6,761 nucleotides of DNA, from the NCBI RefSeq assembly GCF_028618695.1, contig NZ_JAQIVI010000671.1, forward strand, positions 1 to 6,761. Reading direction: 5' to 3'. The first letter of the stretch is position 1, and the number at the start of each line of letters is the position of its first letter. Source of the DNA: Natrinema soli. Lineage in GTDB: Archaea > Halobacteriota > Halobacteria > Halobacteriales > Natrialbaceae. The notes under the pieces are model-generated. The model was given only the letters and a program-made list of their open reading frames with translations. It was not told where the DNA came from and searched no databases. The position numbers and the translations under genes were made by a program. Of the stretch, positions 1-5,608 are shown piece by piece.

Positions 1-216
1 CGGGACGAGCGGCGGCAGGCCGACGTCCGAGCGACCGGTGCCCCGGTTGTCGGGGGCGATCACGTCGTACTCGTCGGCGACTGCCTCGCGCTGCCAGCGC
101 CACATCCACCGACCGAATCCGAGCCCTTGCACGAACACGACCGGCGCGCGTCCGTCTCCGTCGCTCCGCTCGTGCTCGTAGTAGATCGACACGCCGTCTC
201 TCGTCGCCTGTGGCAT
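1..216 (-). CDS. Alpha/beta hydrolase, N-terminal part (runs off left edge)
   Basis: Only the first 72 codons are inside the window; the frame is open to base 1. The protein starts MPQATRDGVSIYYEHE, then has a beta-strand and turn (VVFVQGLGFG, residues about 27-36) that matches the strand 3/oxyanion-hole region of alpha/beta hydrolases, and DVIAPDNRGTGRSD (about 51-64), the classic 'D-x-R-G-x-G-x-S' segment after strand 4. The catalytic serine elbow and the Asp/His lie outside the window, so activity and substrate cannot be judged; esterase-, epoxide hydrolase- and haloperoxidase-like enzymes all share this N-terminus. I chose the ATG at 216 because family members usually begin a few residues before the 'DGVxIxYE' strand. 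An in-frame ATG at 282 adds 22 residues (MRADAAPDSR...) and sits 24 bases from a TATA-like element, so a leaderless start there is a real alternative. The gene is divergent from priL. Confidence 0.85.
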   Translation of the reverse strand, partial: MPQATRDGVSIYYEHERSDGDGRAPVVFVQGLGFGRWMWRWQREAVADEYDVIAPDNRGTGRSDVGLPPLVP

Positions 217-306
217 ACCCGGACTGACGTGTCGAACGCCCTTGAAATCGATCCTCGAATCGGGAGCGGCGTCGGCCCGCATCGCGCGATCGGCCGTCGG
301 GGCCGG

Positions 307-319
307 TAATACGATATTA
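307..319 (-). promoter_or_regulatory. Palindromic AT-rich element, putative hydrolase promoter
   Basis: TAATA-CGA-TATTA is a perfect inverted repeat with 5-base arms in an otherwise GC-rich region. Read on the minus strand it gives a TATA-like stretch whose near end is 24 bases from the alternative hydrolase ATG at 282, the spacing expected for a leaderless haloarchaeal transcript. If the true start is 216, the same element would give a leader of about 65 bases. The symmetry could also mark an operator overlapping the TATA box. This is inferred from position and composition only. Confidence 0.4.
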
Positions 320-329
320 TCGCGTCGGT

Positions 330-350
330 GACGGCCTTGCGACGGCCGTC
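330..350. repeat. Inverted repeat, 7-base arms, between divergent genes
   Basis: GACGGCC at 330-336 and GGCCGTC at 344-350 are perfect inverted repeats separated by 7 bases, between the hydrolase and priL promoters. It could be a regulator site or a small hairpin. GC-rich repeats of this length arise often by chance in such DNA, so I give it little weight. The rest of 217-479 holds the two promoters and no convincing gene. Confidence 0.25.
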
Positions 351-448
351 TCGATGCCGACTGACTGACGCCTCGGCCGACGACCCGCCTCGGGTCCACC
401 CGTCGGAACGGTTCAGCGGGATAAAGATCAATTGTGGTAATCAGCGCG

Positions 449-456
449 TTTATCCC
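449..456 (+). promoter_or_regulatory. TATA-like box of priL
   Basis: TTTATCCC is centred about 28 bases before the priL ATG at 480, the usual distance from TATA box to transcription start in haloarchaea. This predicts a leaderless transcript beginning at or next to the start codon. No Shine-Dalgarno sequence precedes the ATG, which agrees. Confidence 0.55.
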
Positions 457-479
457 GTCTCGGTAAAATATTGTTACCG

Positions 480-1571
480 ATGCAGCGACTGCACGCGCGG
501 TACCCGTTTCTCGAGGCCGCTCGCGAGTCCGTCGCGACGGAGGCGGTCGATCTCGCGACCGTCGTCGAGCAGGACCGGGCGGTCGTCGACCGCGCGCGCC
601 AACGCGTGATTACCGCGCTCGAGGAAGGGGAGATCGGAGACTCACACCGCGAGGCTCGCGTCGAGTTACTTTCCTATCCCGTCGCGCGGGTGCTCGTCTC
701 GCTAGTCGGGGAGCGAGTGCTCGTCCGCGAGTACGCCCGCGGGGAGGCCGCGACGGCCTACGACCGCTTCACCGCCGACATGGCCGACACCACCGAGCTG
801 AAGAGCGTCGAGACGACGGGACTCGAACTCGAGGACCTGCTCGCCGAGTTCGACTTGCGGGACGACGTTCGCGAGGCGACCGACGGCGACGGCTATCGGA
901 TCGACGTCGGCACCTACCTCCCGCTGGCCGAGGACCTGTGGGAAGACGAGTGGCGGCTGGTTAATCGATCGTTGGACGCCGGCGAGGTGCCCGTCGACGC
1001 GGAGGAGTTGCTCGCGCTCCTGCGCGAGGCGATCCGGAGCCGTATCGAGGACGGCCTTCCGTTCGAGGTACCCGACGCCATCGCGACCGCACTCGAGGAC
1101 GACGCCGCCGAGATCCGCGATGTGCTGGCCGATCTCGAGTTGACTCAGGACATCGACACGGTCGTTCCGGACCTGTTCCCGCCGTGTATGAAGGCCCTGC
1201 TCGATCAGATACAGAAGGGCGAACACCTGGCGCACCACTCCCGGTTCGCGATCACCGCGTTCCTGACGAGTATCGGGATGACCACCGATCAGATCGTCGA
1301 CCTCTACCGCGTCAACTCGTCGTTCGGGGAGGAGATGACCCGCTACCAGACCGACCACATCCGTGGCGATAGCTCCCCGACTGAGTACTCGCCGCCCTCG
1401 TGTGCGACGATGCAGTCCTACGGCGACTGCGTGAACAAGGACGACCTCTGCGAGCGGATTCCGCATCCGATGGCCTACTACGAACAGCGGATCGACGACG
1501 CCGACGACGACGAGATCGAGGACTGGCGAGAGCAGACCGACGGTGAGGACAGTGCCGCGAGCGGCGACTGA
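480..1571 (+). CDS. priL: DNA primase large subunit PriL
   Basis: This is the regulatory large subunit of the archaeal/eukaryotic-type DNA primase, which pairs with the catalytic subunit PriS to make primers for replication; PriS is not in this window. The protein has 363 residues, normal for a haloarchaeal PriL. The N-terminal helical part (MQRLHARYPFLEAARE...) is followed by the C-terminal iron-sulfur domain, which contains PPCMKALL, HHSRFAIT, CATMQSYGDC and LCERI-HPMAYY. The four cysteines at residues 236, 308, 317 and 324 are the expected [4Fe-4S] ligands, so the domain looks intact. The tail after the last cysteine is very acidic (DDADDDEIEDW), as is common in halophile proteins. I chose the ATG at 480 over an in-frame TTG at 471 because it fits the family N-terminus and lies about 28 bases from a TATA-like box. 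The gene is divergent from the hydrolase and convergent with the membrane-protein gene that follows. Confidence 0.95.
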   Translation: MQRLHARYPFLEAARESVATEAVDLATVVEQDRAVVDRARQRVITALEEGEIGDSHREARVELLSYPVARVLVSLVGERVLVREYARGEAATAYDRFTADMADTTELKSVETTGLELEDLLAEFDLRDDVREATDGDGYRIDVGTYLPLAEDLWEDEWRLVNRSLDAGEVPVDAEELLALLREAIRSRIEDGLPFEVPDAIATALEDDAAEIRDVLADLELTQDIDTVVPDLFPPCMKALLDQIQKGEHLAHHSRFAITAFLTSIGMTTDQIVDLYRVNSSFGEEMTRYQTDHIRGDSSPTEYSPPSCATMQSYGDCVNKDDLCERIPHPMAYYEQRIDDADDDEIEDWREQTDGEDSAASGD

Positions 1572-1648
1572 GTGCGAGAAATGGTGACCACGGGTAGTCG
1601 AAACGGACGACCACAGGCGGTCGAAATACCGTAATTCTGCTCAGTACG

Positions 1649-2035
1649 TCACTTTTTCTGGGGCTCGTCGGACAGTTCGTCCGCCTGATGTTGAATGTCC
1701 CGTAGCGCCCGTTCCTGTTCGCCGCGGGCGAGACCGCCGGATTCGGCGTGTCGACCGTCGTACTGGTCGGACGGGATCGCATTCCAGACGCTCGAGCCGT
1801 CGTCGTCCCCGGCCTCGCGATCGGTCGTCGAGTCACTTGAGACAGCCAGTCGCCACAGGAGCCCGATCGCGAGTCCGGTGGGGACCACCACCGCGCCGGC
1901 GGCGACGACCGGATCGACGATGGACAGCACGCTCACGAGCAGCGACGAACAGAGCAGAACGAGCACGACGACGGCGGCAGCCTGACCGGAACGGAATCCA
2001 TTCGTTCGAATCGAACTGGAGTCAGCGCTATCCAT
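1649..2035 (-). CDS. Small membrane protein, two helices, cytoplasmic-type tail
   Basis: I do not recognise a named family with confidence. The 128-residue protein has a short polar N-terminus, two hydrophobic segments at about residues 17-39 (AAAVVVLVLLCSSLLVSVL) and 42-63, and then a hydrophilic tail of about 65 residues rich in D, E and Q. The tail contains WNAIPSDQYDGRHAESGG and LARGEQERALRDIQHQADEL, which looks like an ordered, probably helical, conserved region rather than random linker. The pattern suggests a membrane-anchored protein with a small soluble domain; no catalytic or metal-binding motif is visible. I chose the ATG at 2035 over an in-frame TTG at 2047 because of the codon and the promoter-like element 21 bases upstream. 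It lies 42 bases after the next minus-strand gene (2078-2350), which is also a two-helix protein, so they may be partly co-transcribed. It is convergent with priL. Confidence 0.8.
   Translation of the reverse strand: MDSADSSSIRTNGFRSGQAAAVVVLVLLCSSLLVSVLSIVDPVVAAGAVVVPTGLAIGLLWRLAVSSDSTTDREAGDDDGSSVWNAIPSDQYDGRHAESGGLARGEQERALRDIQHQADELSDEPQKK
1653..1657 (+). terminator. Possible T-tract terminator of priL
   Basis: A run of five T lies about 80 bases after the priL stop, at the very end of the convergent gene (its lysine codons on the other strand). Archaeal transcription can end at short T-runs without a hairpin. No other T-run is seen between the two genes. Position is the only evidence. 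Confidence 0.25.
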
Positions 2036-2056
2036 AGGTATTGTCAAACCGGCAAC

Positions 2057-2065
2057 GTGAAAAGC
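2057..2065 (-). promoter_or_regulatory. Promoter-like element GCTTTTCAC before the 2035 gene
   Basis: On the minus strand GCTTTTCAC ends 21 bases before the ATG at 2035. The T-rich core is in the right place for a weak TATA box of a leaderless gene. The same nine bases occur 24 bases before the neighbouring gene's ATG at 2350, which supports a promoter role, although neither is a strong TATA match. Confidence 0.4.
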
Positions 2066-2077
2066 GTACCGACGCCC

Positions 2078-2350
2078 TCAGAACGTTCCCTGCGCGTCCG
2101 CATCGTCGTCATCGTCGTTGGCCTCGAGGCCGTTCTCGGGGTCGTTGAGCAGGTACGCGAGGAGGATGCCGACCGCGGTCATCAGGAGGATGAAGCCGGC
2201 GATGACCGCCACCAGTATCTGTCCGCCTTCGGGCGAGAGTGTGCTGTTATCGGCTCCGTAGGAGGATCCGACGGCGATCATGGCCCCCAGCATCAGGAAG
2301 ACGGCAGTAACGGCGACGACGATTTCGATGAGCTGTTCGCGATCGAGCAT
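2078..2350 (-). CDS. Small two-helix membrane protein with acidic tail
   Basis: The 90-residue protein starts MLDREQLIEIVVAVTAVFLM and has two hydrophobic segments at about residues 8-28 and 43-66. They are joined by a short polar loop (SYGADNSTLSPEGGQ) with SPEGG just before the second helix. The tail is strongly acidic (NDDDDDADAQGTF). I believe similar short proteins are widespread in haloarchaea, but I cannot name a function and see no catalytic residues. I chose the ATG at 2350; a longer reading to 2470 would give 40 extra residues (MHPHGRSLYGGCG...) that are compositionally unlike the rest and cross the promoter region, so I rejected it. It lies 42 bases upstream of the other small membrane-protein gene in the same direction and is divergent from the SWIM protein. 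Confidence 0.8.
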   Translation of the reverse strand: MLDREQLIEIVVAVTAVFLMLGAMIAVGSSYGADNSTLSPEGGQILVAVIAGFILLMTAVGILLAYLLNDPENGLEANDDDDDADAQGTF

Positions 2351-2374
2351 TATCCCAGTGGTTTCGCCGGACCG

Positions 2375-2383
2375 GTGAAAAGC
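2375..2383 (-). promoter_or_regulatory. Promoter-like element GCTTTTCAC before the 2350 gene
   Basis: On the minus strand GCTTTTCAC ends 24 bases before the ATG at 2350, a position suited to a leaderless promoter. It repeats the element found before the 2035 gene at nearly the same distance, and both are followed within a few bases by CCGG. Confidence 0.4.
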
Positions 2384-2444
2384 ACTTCGAAGGGTGCCTC
2401 GAGGCGGACCGTCGGCTGCGGTCGCCAGTCGTCCGCACCCTCCG

Positions 2445-2450
2445 TATAAA
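2445..2450. promoter_or_regulatory. TATAAA / TTTATA box in the divergent region
   Basis: TATAAA on the plus strand (TTTATA on the minus) is the best TATA match between the divergent genes at 2350 and 2547. It is nearly centred: transcription starting about 25 bases away would give leaders of roughly 70 bases in either direction. I cannot tell which strand it serves. The SWIM gene has no clearer TATA box nearer its ATG, so the plus direction is slightly favoured. The rest of 2351-2546 shows no gene. Confidence 0.4.
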
Positions 2451-2546
2451 CTGCGGCCATGAGGGTGCAAGCAGGCCCGTTATGCTCATCGAGCCCCTAT
2501 CCACGTCGAATAGCCAGCCGACCAGCGAATCCACTTCGACGCACCC

Positions 2547-3170
2547 ATGAAAACAACAGCGTCACCGAAAGCACCGCTTCCAGTACCGTCAGCAGATCAC
2601 CTCACGAAGCGATCGCGCCGAGCACGCACCGAACCGATGTCGGTGCTGTCGCTAGGCGACGGCCTCTACGAGGTCGAGTCCGCGAGCGACCACACCTACC
2701 TCGTCGATCTCGAGGCGGGTCGATGCACCTGTCCGGATCACGTCTTCCGCGAGGCCCGCTGCAAGCACATCCGCAGAGTCGCGATCGAGATCACGGAGGG
2801 CCGGACCCCGCCGCCGGGCGAGGTCGCGGTCGACTGTCGCGACTGCGGCGAGACGGTCTTCGTCGACGAGGACGAACCCGCGCCGTTCTACTGTGACGAG
2901 CACGCGATCTACGCGGGCGACACCGTCGTCGACCGCGAGACCGGCGATCGGCTCACCGTCGTCGACGTCTCGGCGCTGCGGGCCGACGCCGTCGAGATCG
3001 GAGCGGCCGACACGACGGTCGCGGAGTACGAGACCAACGCGGACTACGATCCCGACGTTCCCGTCGTCGGCGCGATCTATCCCCACGCCACCGTCGCCCC
3101 TAACGGCGTCGTCCCCTCGTCGCTGAAGGTCTACGTCTTCCCGCGGACGCGCCTCGAGAAGGCGTCGTAG
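2547..3170 (+). CDS. SWIM zinc-finger domain protein
   Basis: The 207-residue protein has a SWIM finger, the C-x-C-x(n)-C-x-H motif, at Cys60, Cys62, Cys72 and His74 (CTCPDHVFREARCKH), preceded by the usual YLVDLEAGR strand. A second potential zinc site follows: Cys97, Cys100, Cys116 and His119 (CRDCGETVF...FYCDEH). SWIM domains bind DNA or protein partners; this protein's partner is not known from the sequence. The C-terminal half (about 120-207) looks like a small beta-rich domain (GDTVVDRETGDRLTVVDVS) and ends in YVFPRTRLEKAS. The N-terminal 30 residues are basic and proline-rich (LPVPSADHLTKRSRRARTE). I kept the first ATG because this segment, as far as I remember the family, is part of haloarchaeal SWIM proteins; a start at residue 31 (MSVLSLGDGLYEV) is possible. 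The first 20 codons are unusually A-rich (8 of 20 end in G/C, against 19 of 20 for codons 35-54). Confidence 0.9.
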   Translation: MKTTASPKAPLPVPSADHLTKRSRRARTEPMSVLSLGDGLYEVESASDHTYLVDLEAGRCTCPDHVFREARCKHIRRVAIEITEGRTPPPGEVAVDCRDCGETVFVDEDEPAPFYCDEHAIYAGDTVVDRETGDRLTVVDVSALRADAVEIGAADTTVAEYETNADYDPDVPVVGAIYPHATVAPNGVVPSSLKVYVFPRTRLEKAS

Positions 3171-3243
3171 CGACTCGAGGCGACAGCGCCACCGGCGCTC
3201 GAGGCCGACGACGGCTCGTAACAAACCGAACGTCGCGACGCCC

Positions 3244-3250
3244 GTTTTCT
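3244..3250 (+). promoter_or_regulatory. T-rich promoter-like element before the 3277 ORF
   Basis: GTTTTCT is centred about 30 bases before the ATG at 3277, where the TATA box of a leaderless gene would be. It also lies about 75 bases after the SWIM gene and its T-run could end that gene's transcript. The dual reading cannot be resolved from sequence. Confidence 0.35.
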
Positions 3251-3276
3251 TGGTGATCGGTATCGACTGGCGAGCT

Positions 3277-3543
3277 ATGGATACGGGTATCGCGTACGAC
3301 GGATTCGACGAGGGACAGCACGTGAACTACTGGGAACTCGAACGCTACTACCGGGGCCAGACCAGCCGCGACGACGACGGCCTGATCGAGGGCGCGAGTC
3401 ACGGCATCGCAAAACAGCGCAAGTGTCACTTGATAGGGCGAACCGCTACGTCCGTCACCGCGGGGCTCGAGCCGGCAGCGTCGATCTCTGACGACGCTTA
3501 CTCTCCCGTGTTGATCTTCTCCGCAGTCTTATACGCGTCATAG
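3277..3543 (+). CDS. Short ORF, probable 5' remnant of a larger gene
   Basis: The ORF encodes 88 residues. Its beginning, MDTGIAYDGFDEGQHVNYWE, looks like a real haloarchaeal protein: 34 of the first 40 codons end in G or C. Over the next 36 codons the figure falls to 25 of 36, the sequence stops looking like a folded domain (KQRKCHLIGRTATSV...), and the ORF ends inside the 3' end of the convergent TM2 gene, overlapping it by 46 bases. The simplest reading is that the N-terminal part of a longer gene was cut off when the AT-rich island to its right arose, leaving about 50 original codons. The opening faintly recalls N-termini of haloarchaeal acyl-CoA dehydrogenase-like proteins, but this is memory, not evidence, and I assign no function. 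A GTG at 3250 in frame would add 9 residues; the ATG fits the promoter spacing better. It could instead be an intact small gene. Confidence 0.4.
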   Translation: MDTGIAYDGFDEGQHVNYWELERYYRGQTSRDDDGLIEGASHGIAKQRKCHLIGRTATSVTAGLEPAASISDDAYSPVLIFSAVLYAS

Positions 3544-3890
3544 ATCGCCCAGATCCACGTTGCGGGGAACGTGATGAAACCGATAAGAACAGCCATCAGA
3601 AGTACGTTAACAACTTGAAGAACCATCAGCCCGATCCCCTTTCCTATCTCGCCGTTGTAAATTTGGCCTGCCCCAGTAATAAAGAATGAGAGAACAGCAG
3701 AAATTCCTGGGTTTTTCTCGCCACTGTTAGACCTCTTCTGTCGGACCCCACACTCCGGACAGATTTCGGCTTTCTTTTTGATTACCTCTCCACAGGAGGA
3801 GCAAAACTGTTCATCGTCACTTTTTGTTCGCCTATATCCATCCTCATTTTGTGAAGAAGAGTTTTCCTCAGGAAAACCATCATCTGTCAT
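3498..3890 (-). CDS. Zinc-ribbon and TM2-domain membrane protein
   Basis: The 130-residue protein has a polar, acidic N-terminus (about 1-28), a zinc ribbon with Cys30, Cys33, Cys44 and Cys47 (CSSCGE...CPECG), and then a TM2 domain at about 60-125. The TM2 domain shows its usual features: a first helix, GAGQIYNGEIGKGIGL with the conserved G-x-x-x-x-Y-x-G turn, a second helix (LMVLQVVNVLLMAVLIGF), and the W-x-x-D-x-x end (TWIWAIYDAYKTAEKIN). TM2 proteins are small membrane proteins of mostly unknown function; zinc ribbon plus TM2 is a common archaeal combination. The ribbon is predicted to be cytoplasmic. The gene is markedly AT-rich compared with its neighbours (about 46% GC counted over 3541-3900) and uses many A/T-ending codons, a sign of acquisition by transfer or of a relaxed genomic island. 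It is convergent with the 3277 ORF and overlaps its end. The ATG at 3890 is the only sensible start. Confidence 0.9.
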   Translation of the reverse strand: MTDDGFPEENSSSQNEDGYRRTKSDDEQFCSSCGEVIKKKAEICPECGVRQKRSNSGEKNPGISAVLSFFITGAGQIYNGEIGKGIGLMVLQVVNVLLMAVLIGFITFPATWIWAIYDAYKTAEKINTGE

Positions 3891-3909
3891 ACTATATGGT
3901 CACACAAAT

Positions 3910-3922
3910 GAAATAGTCTTAA
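3910..3922 (-). promoter_or_regulatory. AT-rich promoter region of the TM2 gene
   Basis: On the minus strand TTAAGACTATTTC lies 19-26 bases before the ATG at 3890. It contains two overlapping TATA-like candidates at spacings compatible with a leaderless start. No Shine-Dalgarno is seen. The whole neighbourhood is AT-rich, so the exact box is uncertain. Confidence 0.35.
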
Positions 3923-4149
3923 TTCTTGTCCTTCGCTTACGTTTACCTAACGGTGGTTCACTTACTTGCGCCCTCGGCTGTGAGTCTATACGTTTCAGCA
4001 ACGCGTCAGTGACGACGAACCCATCGCCGCCGTTCGCGCCCGCGGAACCTGCCGGCACCACCGAGGTCGCCGATGCCGTCGACATGAAGCGGCGGGGAAC
4101 AGACAGTTGGTTGCGCCAGTTTCGCGACGCTGACCGCGTCACTAGAAGG

Positions 4150-4154
4150 AAAAA
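4150..4154 (-). terminator. Possible T-tract terminator of hjc
   Basis: Five T on the minus strand lie about 20 bases after the hjc stop codon, after a GC-rich stretch with a self-complementary GCCGGC core. This is a plausible archaeal termination site. Confidence 0.4.
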
Positions 4155-4174
4155 CAGCCGTCGCCGGCCGGCAG

Positions 4175-4699
4175 TTACTCGAGCACTTTTGCGGCCTCCT
4201 CGACGTCCATCACGCCCTGCTCGACGGCGTTGAGCACGCGGAGGATCTCCTCGTCGGGACCGGTATCGGCCCCGCCGTCGCCGACTTCCTCGAGCGTGAC
4301 CTTCTCGGATCGGCCGGTGAACTCGGGGAAGTCGGTTCCCTCGGCGATGGCCGTCTCCTTCTTGACGCGGTAGTTGCCGCCGTCGGTGACGTGGAGGTCC
4401 CCGGGATGGAAGAAGTACCAGTCCTCGCGGTCGAAGCGGATCCCGATCCGGGGTTTCGCGCCGAAGTTCTGCGCGAAGTAGATGAGCGCTTCGACCTCCT
4501 CGCCGGTGAGATAGATCGGGTCGCCCGAACTCGATTTCGCCTCGATCGCGTAGAACTGTTCGCCGTCGCCGGCGAGCACGTCGGGGAGTTCGCGTTCGGT
4601 CGCAGAACCGCTGGCGGGCGCACGCATGACCGCGAAGCCGGCCTCGTCGAGCGCGTTGACGAGTTCCCGCTCGCGGCGGTCGCCCTTCGCCTGAGACAT
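4175..4699 (-). CDS. hjc: Holliday junction resolvase Hjc
   Basis: Hjc is the archaeal structure-specific nuclease that cuts four-way junctions in recombination and fork repair. The 174-residue protein aligns by eye with Pyrococcus Hjc. It opens [20 protein letters not shown] with Glu10 in the place of the first catalytic glutamate, has Asp40 in ELPDVLAG, and Glu53-x-Lys55 in YAIEAKSS, which complete the E...D...E-x-K nuclease site. [18 protein letters not shown] and WYFFHP follow as the expected helix and strands. All catalytic residues are present. The C-terminal part (about 125-174; [15 protein letters not shown]... to the VEEAAKVLE end) extends beyond the compact archaeal enzyme of about 120 residues and is acidic; I believe this extension is usual in haloarchaea. 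The ATG at 4699 is supported by a TATA box 23 bases upstream. The gene follows the CPBP gene after 97 bases but has its own promoter. Confidence 0.95.
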   Translation of the reverse strand: MSQAKGDRRERELVNALDEAGFAVMRAPASGSATERELPDVLAGDGEQFYAIEAKSSSGDPIYLTGEEVEALIYFAQNFGAKPRIGIRFDREDWYFFHPGDLHVTDGGNYRVKKETAIAEGTDFPEFTGRSEKVTLEEVGDGGADTGPDEEILRVLNAVEQGVMDVEEAAKVLE

Positions 4700-4722
4700 A
4701 CCCCACCGTCACCGCCCGCCGG

Positions 4723-4729
4723 TAATAAA
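4723..4729 (-). promoter_or_regulatory. TATA box of hjc
   Basis: TTTATTA on the minus strand is centred 27 bases before the hjc ATG, a near-ideal haloarchaeal leaderless promoter in a GC-rich surrounding. It is the clearest promoter in the window and suggests hjc is transcribed independently of the upstream CPBP gene. Confidence 0.7.
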
Positions 4730-4798
4730 GGAACTGACAGCGCGGTGGAAGTGGTCGTCCGGGGGCGGTTACAGTGGCACAGCCGATAGCGGCGGAGC

Positions 4799-5608
4799 CT
4801 ACAGCGGGACGACCGCCAGCAGGTCCACGAGCAGCGACGTCGACGGTTCGGCGGTCTCGATCTCGTACTCGAGGGCGATGTAGAGGATGCCGAACTGGAT
4901 GGCGTTGAAGGCGGCGTGGGCGGCGATCGGAACGAAGAGGTTGTCCGTTTTCGCGTAGAGCAGCCCGAAGATGATCGACCCGCCGAAGACGACGACGACC
5001 GGAACGACGGTCGCGAGCAGCGACTGGGAGACGGCGTACGACAGGATGTGGATCAGCGCGAAGATGGCGCTGGCGATGACGACCGCCTGAAGCCGAGAGA
5101 ACGCGTCGTAGAGGCGCTTCTGGACGATATTCCGGAAGAGGAACTCCTCCGCCGGCGCGTTGAAGAGGAAGACGATCGCGATCATGACGAGAACCATCGT
5201 CTGGTCGTCGCCGATGAAGCCCGAGACCGAGTTTTCCGCGGACGGCAGTGAGAGTAGCTGGACGAGCACGCTGATGAGAACGTAAAACACGAAGCTCCCG
5301 AGGACGCCGGCGAGGATGTAGCCCCAGCCACGTTTCGTGGGGAGTCGGAGGTCGACGTACGACCAGCCGCGGTCGGTCGCCGCGAGGTAGAGCCCACCGG
5401 CGAGCGCGAAGCCGACGAAGTTCAAGGTCAACAGGAGCGCCCGACTCGTGATCGACGCCTCCATCGGTGTCCTCACCACCGCCGGATCGAGCAGGACGGC
5501 TGGGAGGACCGTGAACTGACTGGCGAGGATACCGAACGCTGCCAGGCCGATCGCGACGAGCGTCGACCGAATCGGGCCGTCGTCGCGATGGCGTTCGGGG
5601 GTTTCCAT
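4799..5608 (-). CDS. CPBP-family intramembrane metalloprotease
   Basis: The 269-residue integral membrane protein carries the three motifs of the CPBP (CAAX protease and bacteriocin-processing, ABI) family: Glu154-Glu155-x-x-x-Arg159 (APAEEFLFRN), Phe183-x-x-x-His187 (IFALIHILSY), and His231-x-x-x-Asn235 (AHAAFNAIQ). These are the metal-binding and catalytic residues within the bilayer, and all are present, so it is likely active. About seven or eight hydrophobic segments span residues 15-40, 55-77, 95-120, 137-152, 172-190, 195-220 and 225-248. The substrate is unknown; family members cut prenylated CAAX proteins, process peptides or confer immunity. The start at 5608 is fixed, since the frame upstream reaches a stop (TGA, about 13 codons up) with no other start between. 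There is no clear TATA box in the 96-base gap to the regulator gene upstream, which suggests co-transcription with it. Confidence 0.93.
   Translation of the reverse strand: METPERHRDDGPIRSTLVAIGLAAFGILASQFTVLPAVLLDPAVVRTPMEASITSRALLLTLNFVGFALAGGLYLAATDRGWSYVDLRLPTKRGWGYILAGVLGSFVFYVLISVLVQLLSLPSAENSVSGFIGDDQTMVLVMIAIVFLFNAPAEEFLFRNIVQKRLYDAFSRLQAVVIASAIFALIHILSYAVSQSLLATVVPVVVVFGGSIIFGLLYAKTDNLFVPIAAHAAFNAIQFGILYIALEYEIETAEPSTSLLVDLLAVVPL

Larger units (their letters stand above)
3891..4174. other. Intergenic stretch between TM2 gene and hjc
   Basis: These 284 bases contain no gene I can support. The left 60 bases (3901-3960) are AT-rich (38% GC by count) and belong with the TM2 island; GC rises to 55% in 3961-4020 and on toward hjc. 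A 61-codon minus-strand ORF (4085 down to 3900, MSTASATSVVPAGSAG...) and an overlapping plus-strand frame are open, but neither resembles a family, and the first runs through the TM2 promoter into a basic, low-complexity end (GKRKRRTRIK). It may hold decayed sequence from the event that made the island. Confidence 0.5.

Noticed and set aside
702..1466. A 254-codon minus-strand frame opposite priL
   Set aside because: It is antisense to PriL, which has intact iron-sulfur cysteines; the product has no recognisable family.
2652..3224. A 190-codon minus-strand frame opposite the SWIM gene
   Set aside because: It is antisense to a protein with two complete Cys/His clusters; low-complexity R/D/V composition typical of shadow frames.
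3430..3500. A tRNA or attachment site at the left edge of the AT-rich island
   Set aside because: I found no cloverleaf, T-loop or repeat of this stretch at the right edge; the shared TGACGACG is too short to count.
3900..4085. A 61-codon minus-strand ORF between the TM2 gene and hjc
   Set aside because: There is no family resemblance, it passes through the TM2 promoter, and it ends in a basic low-complexity stretch; described only as part of the intergenic region.
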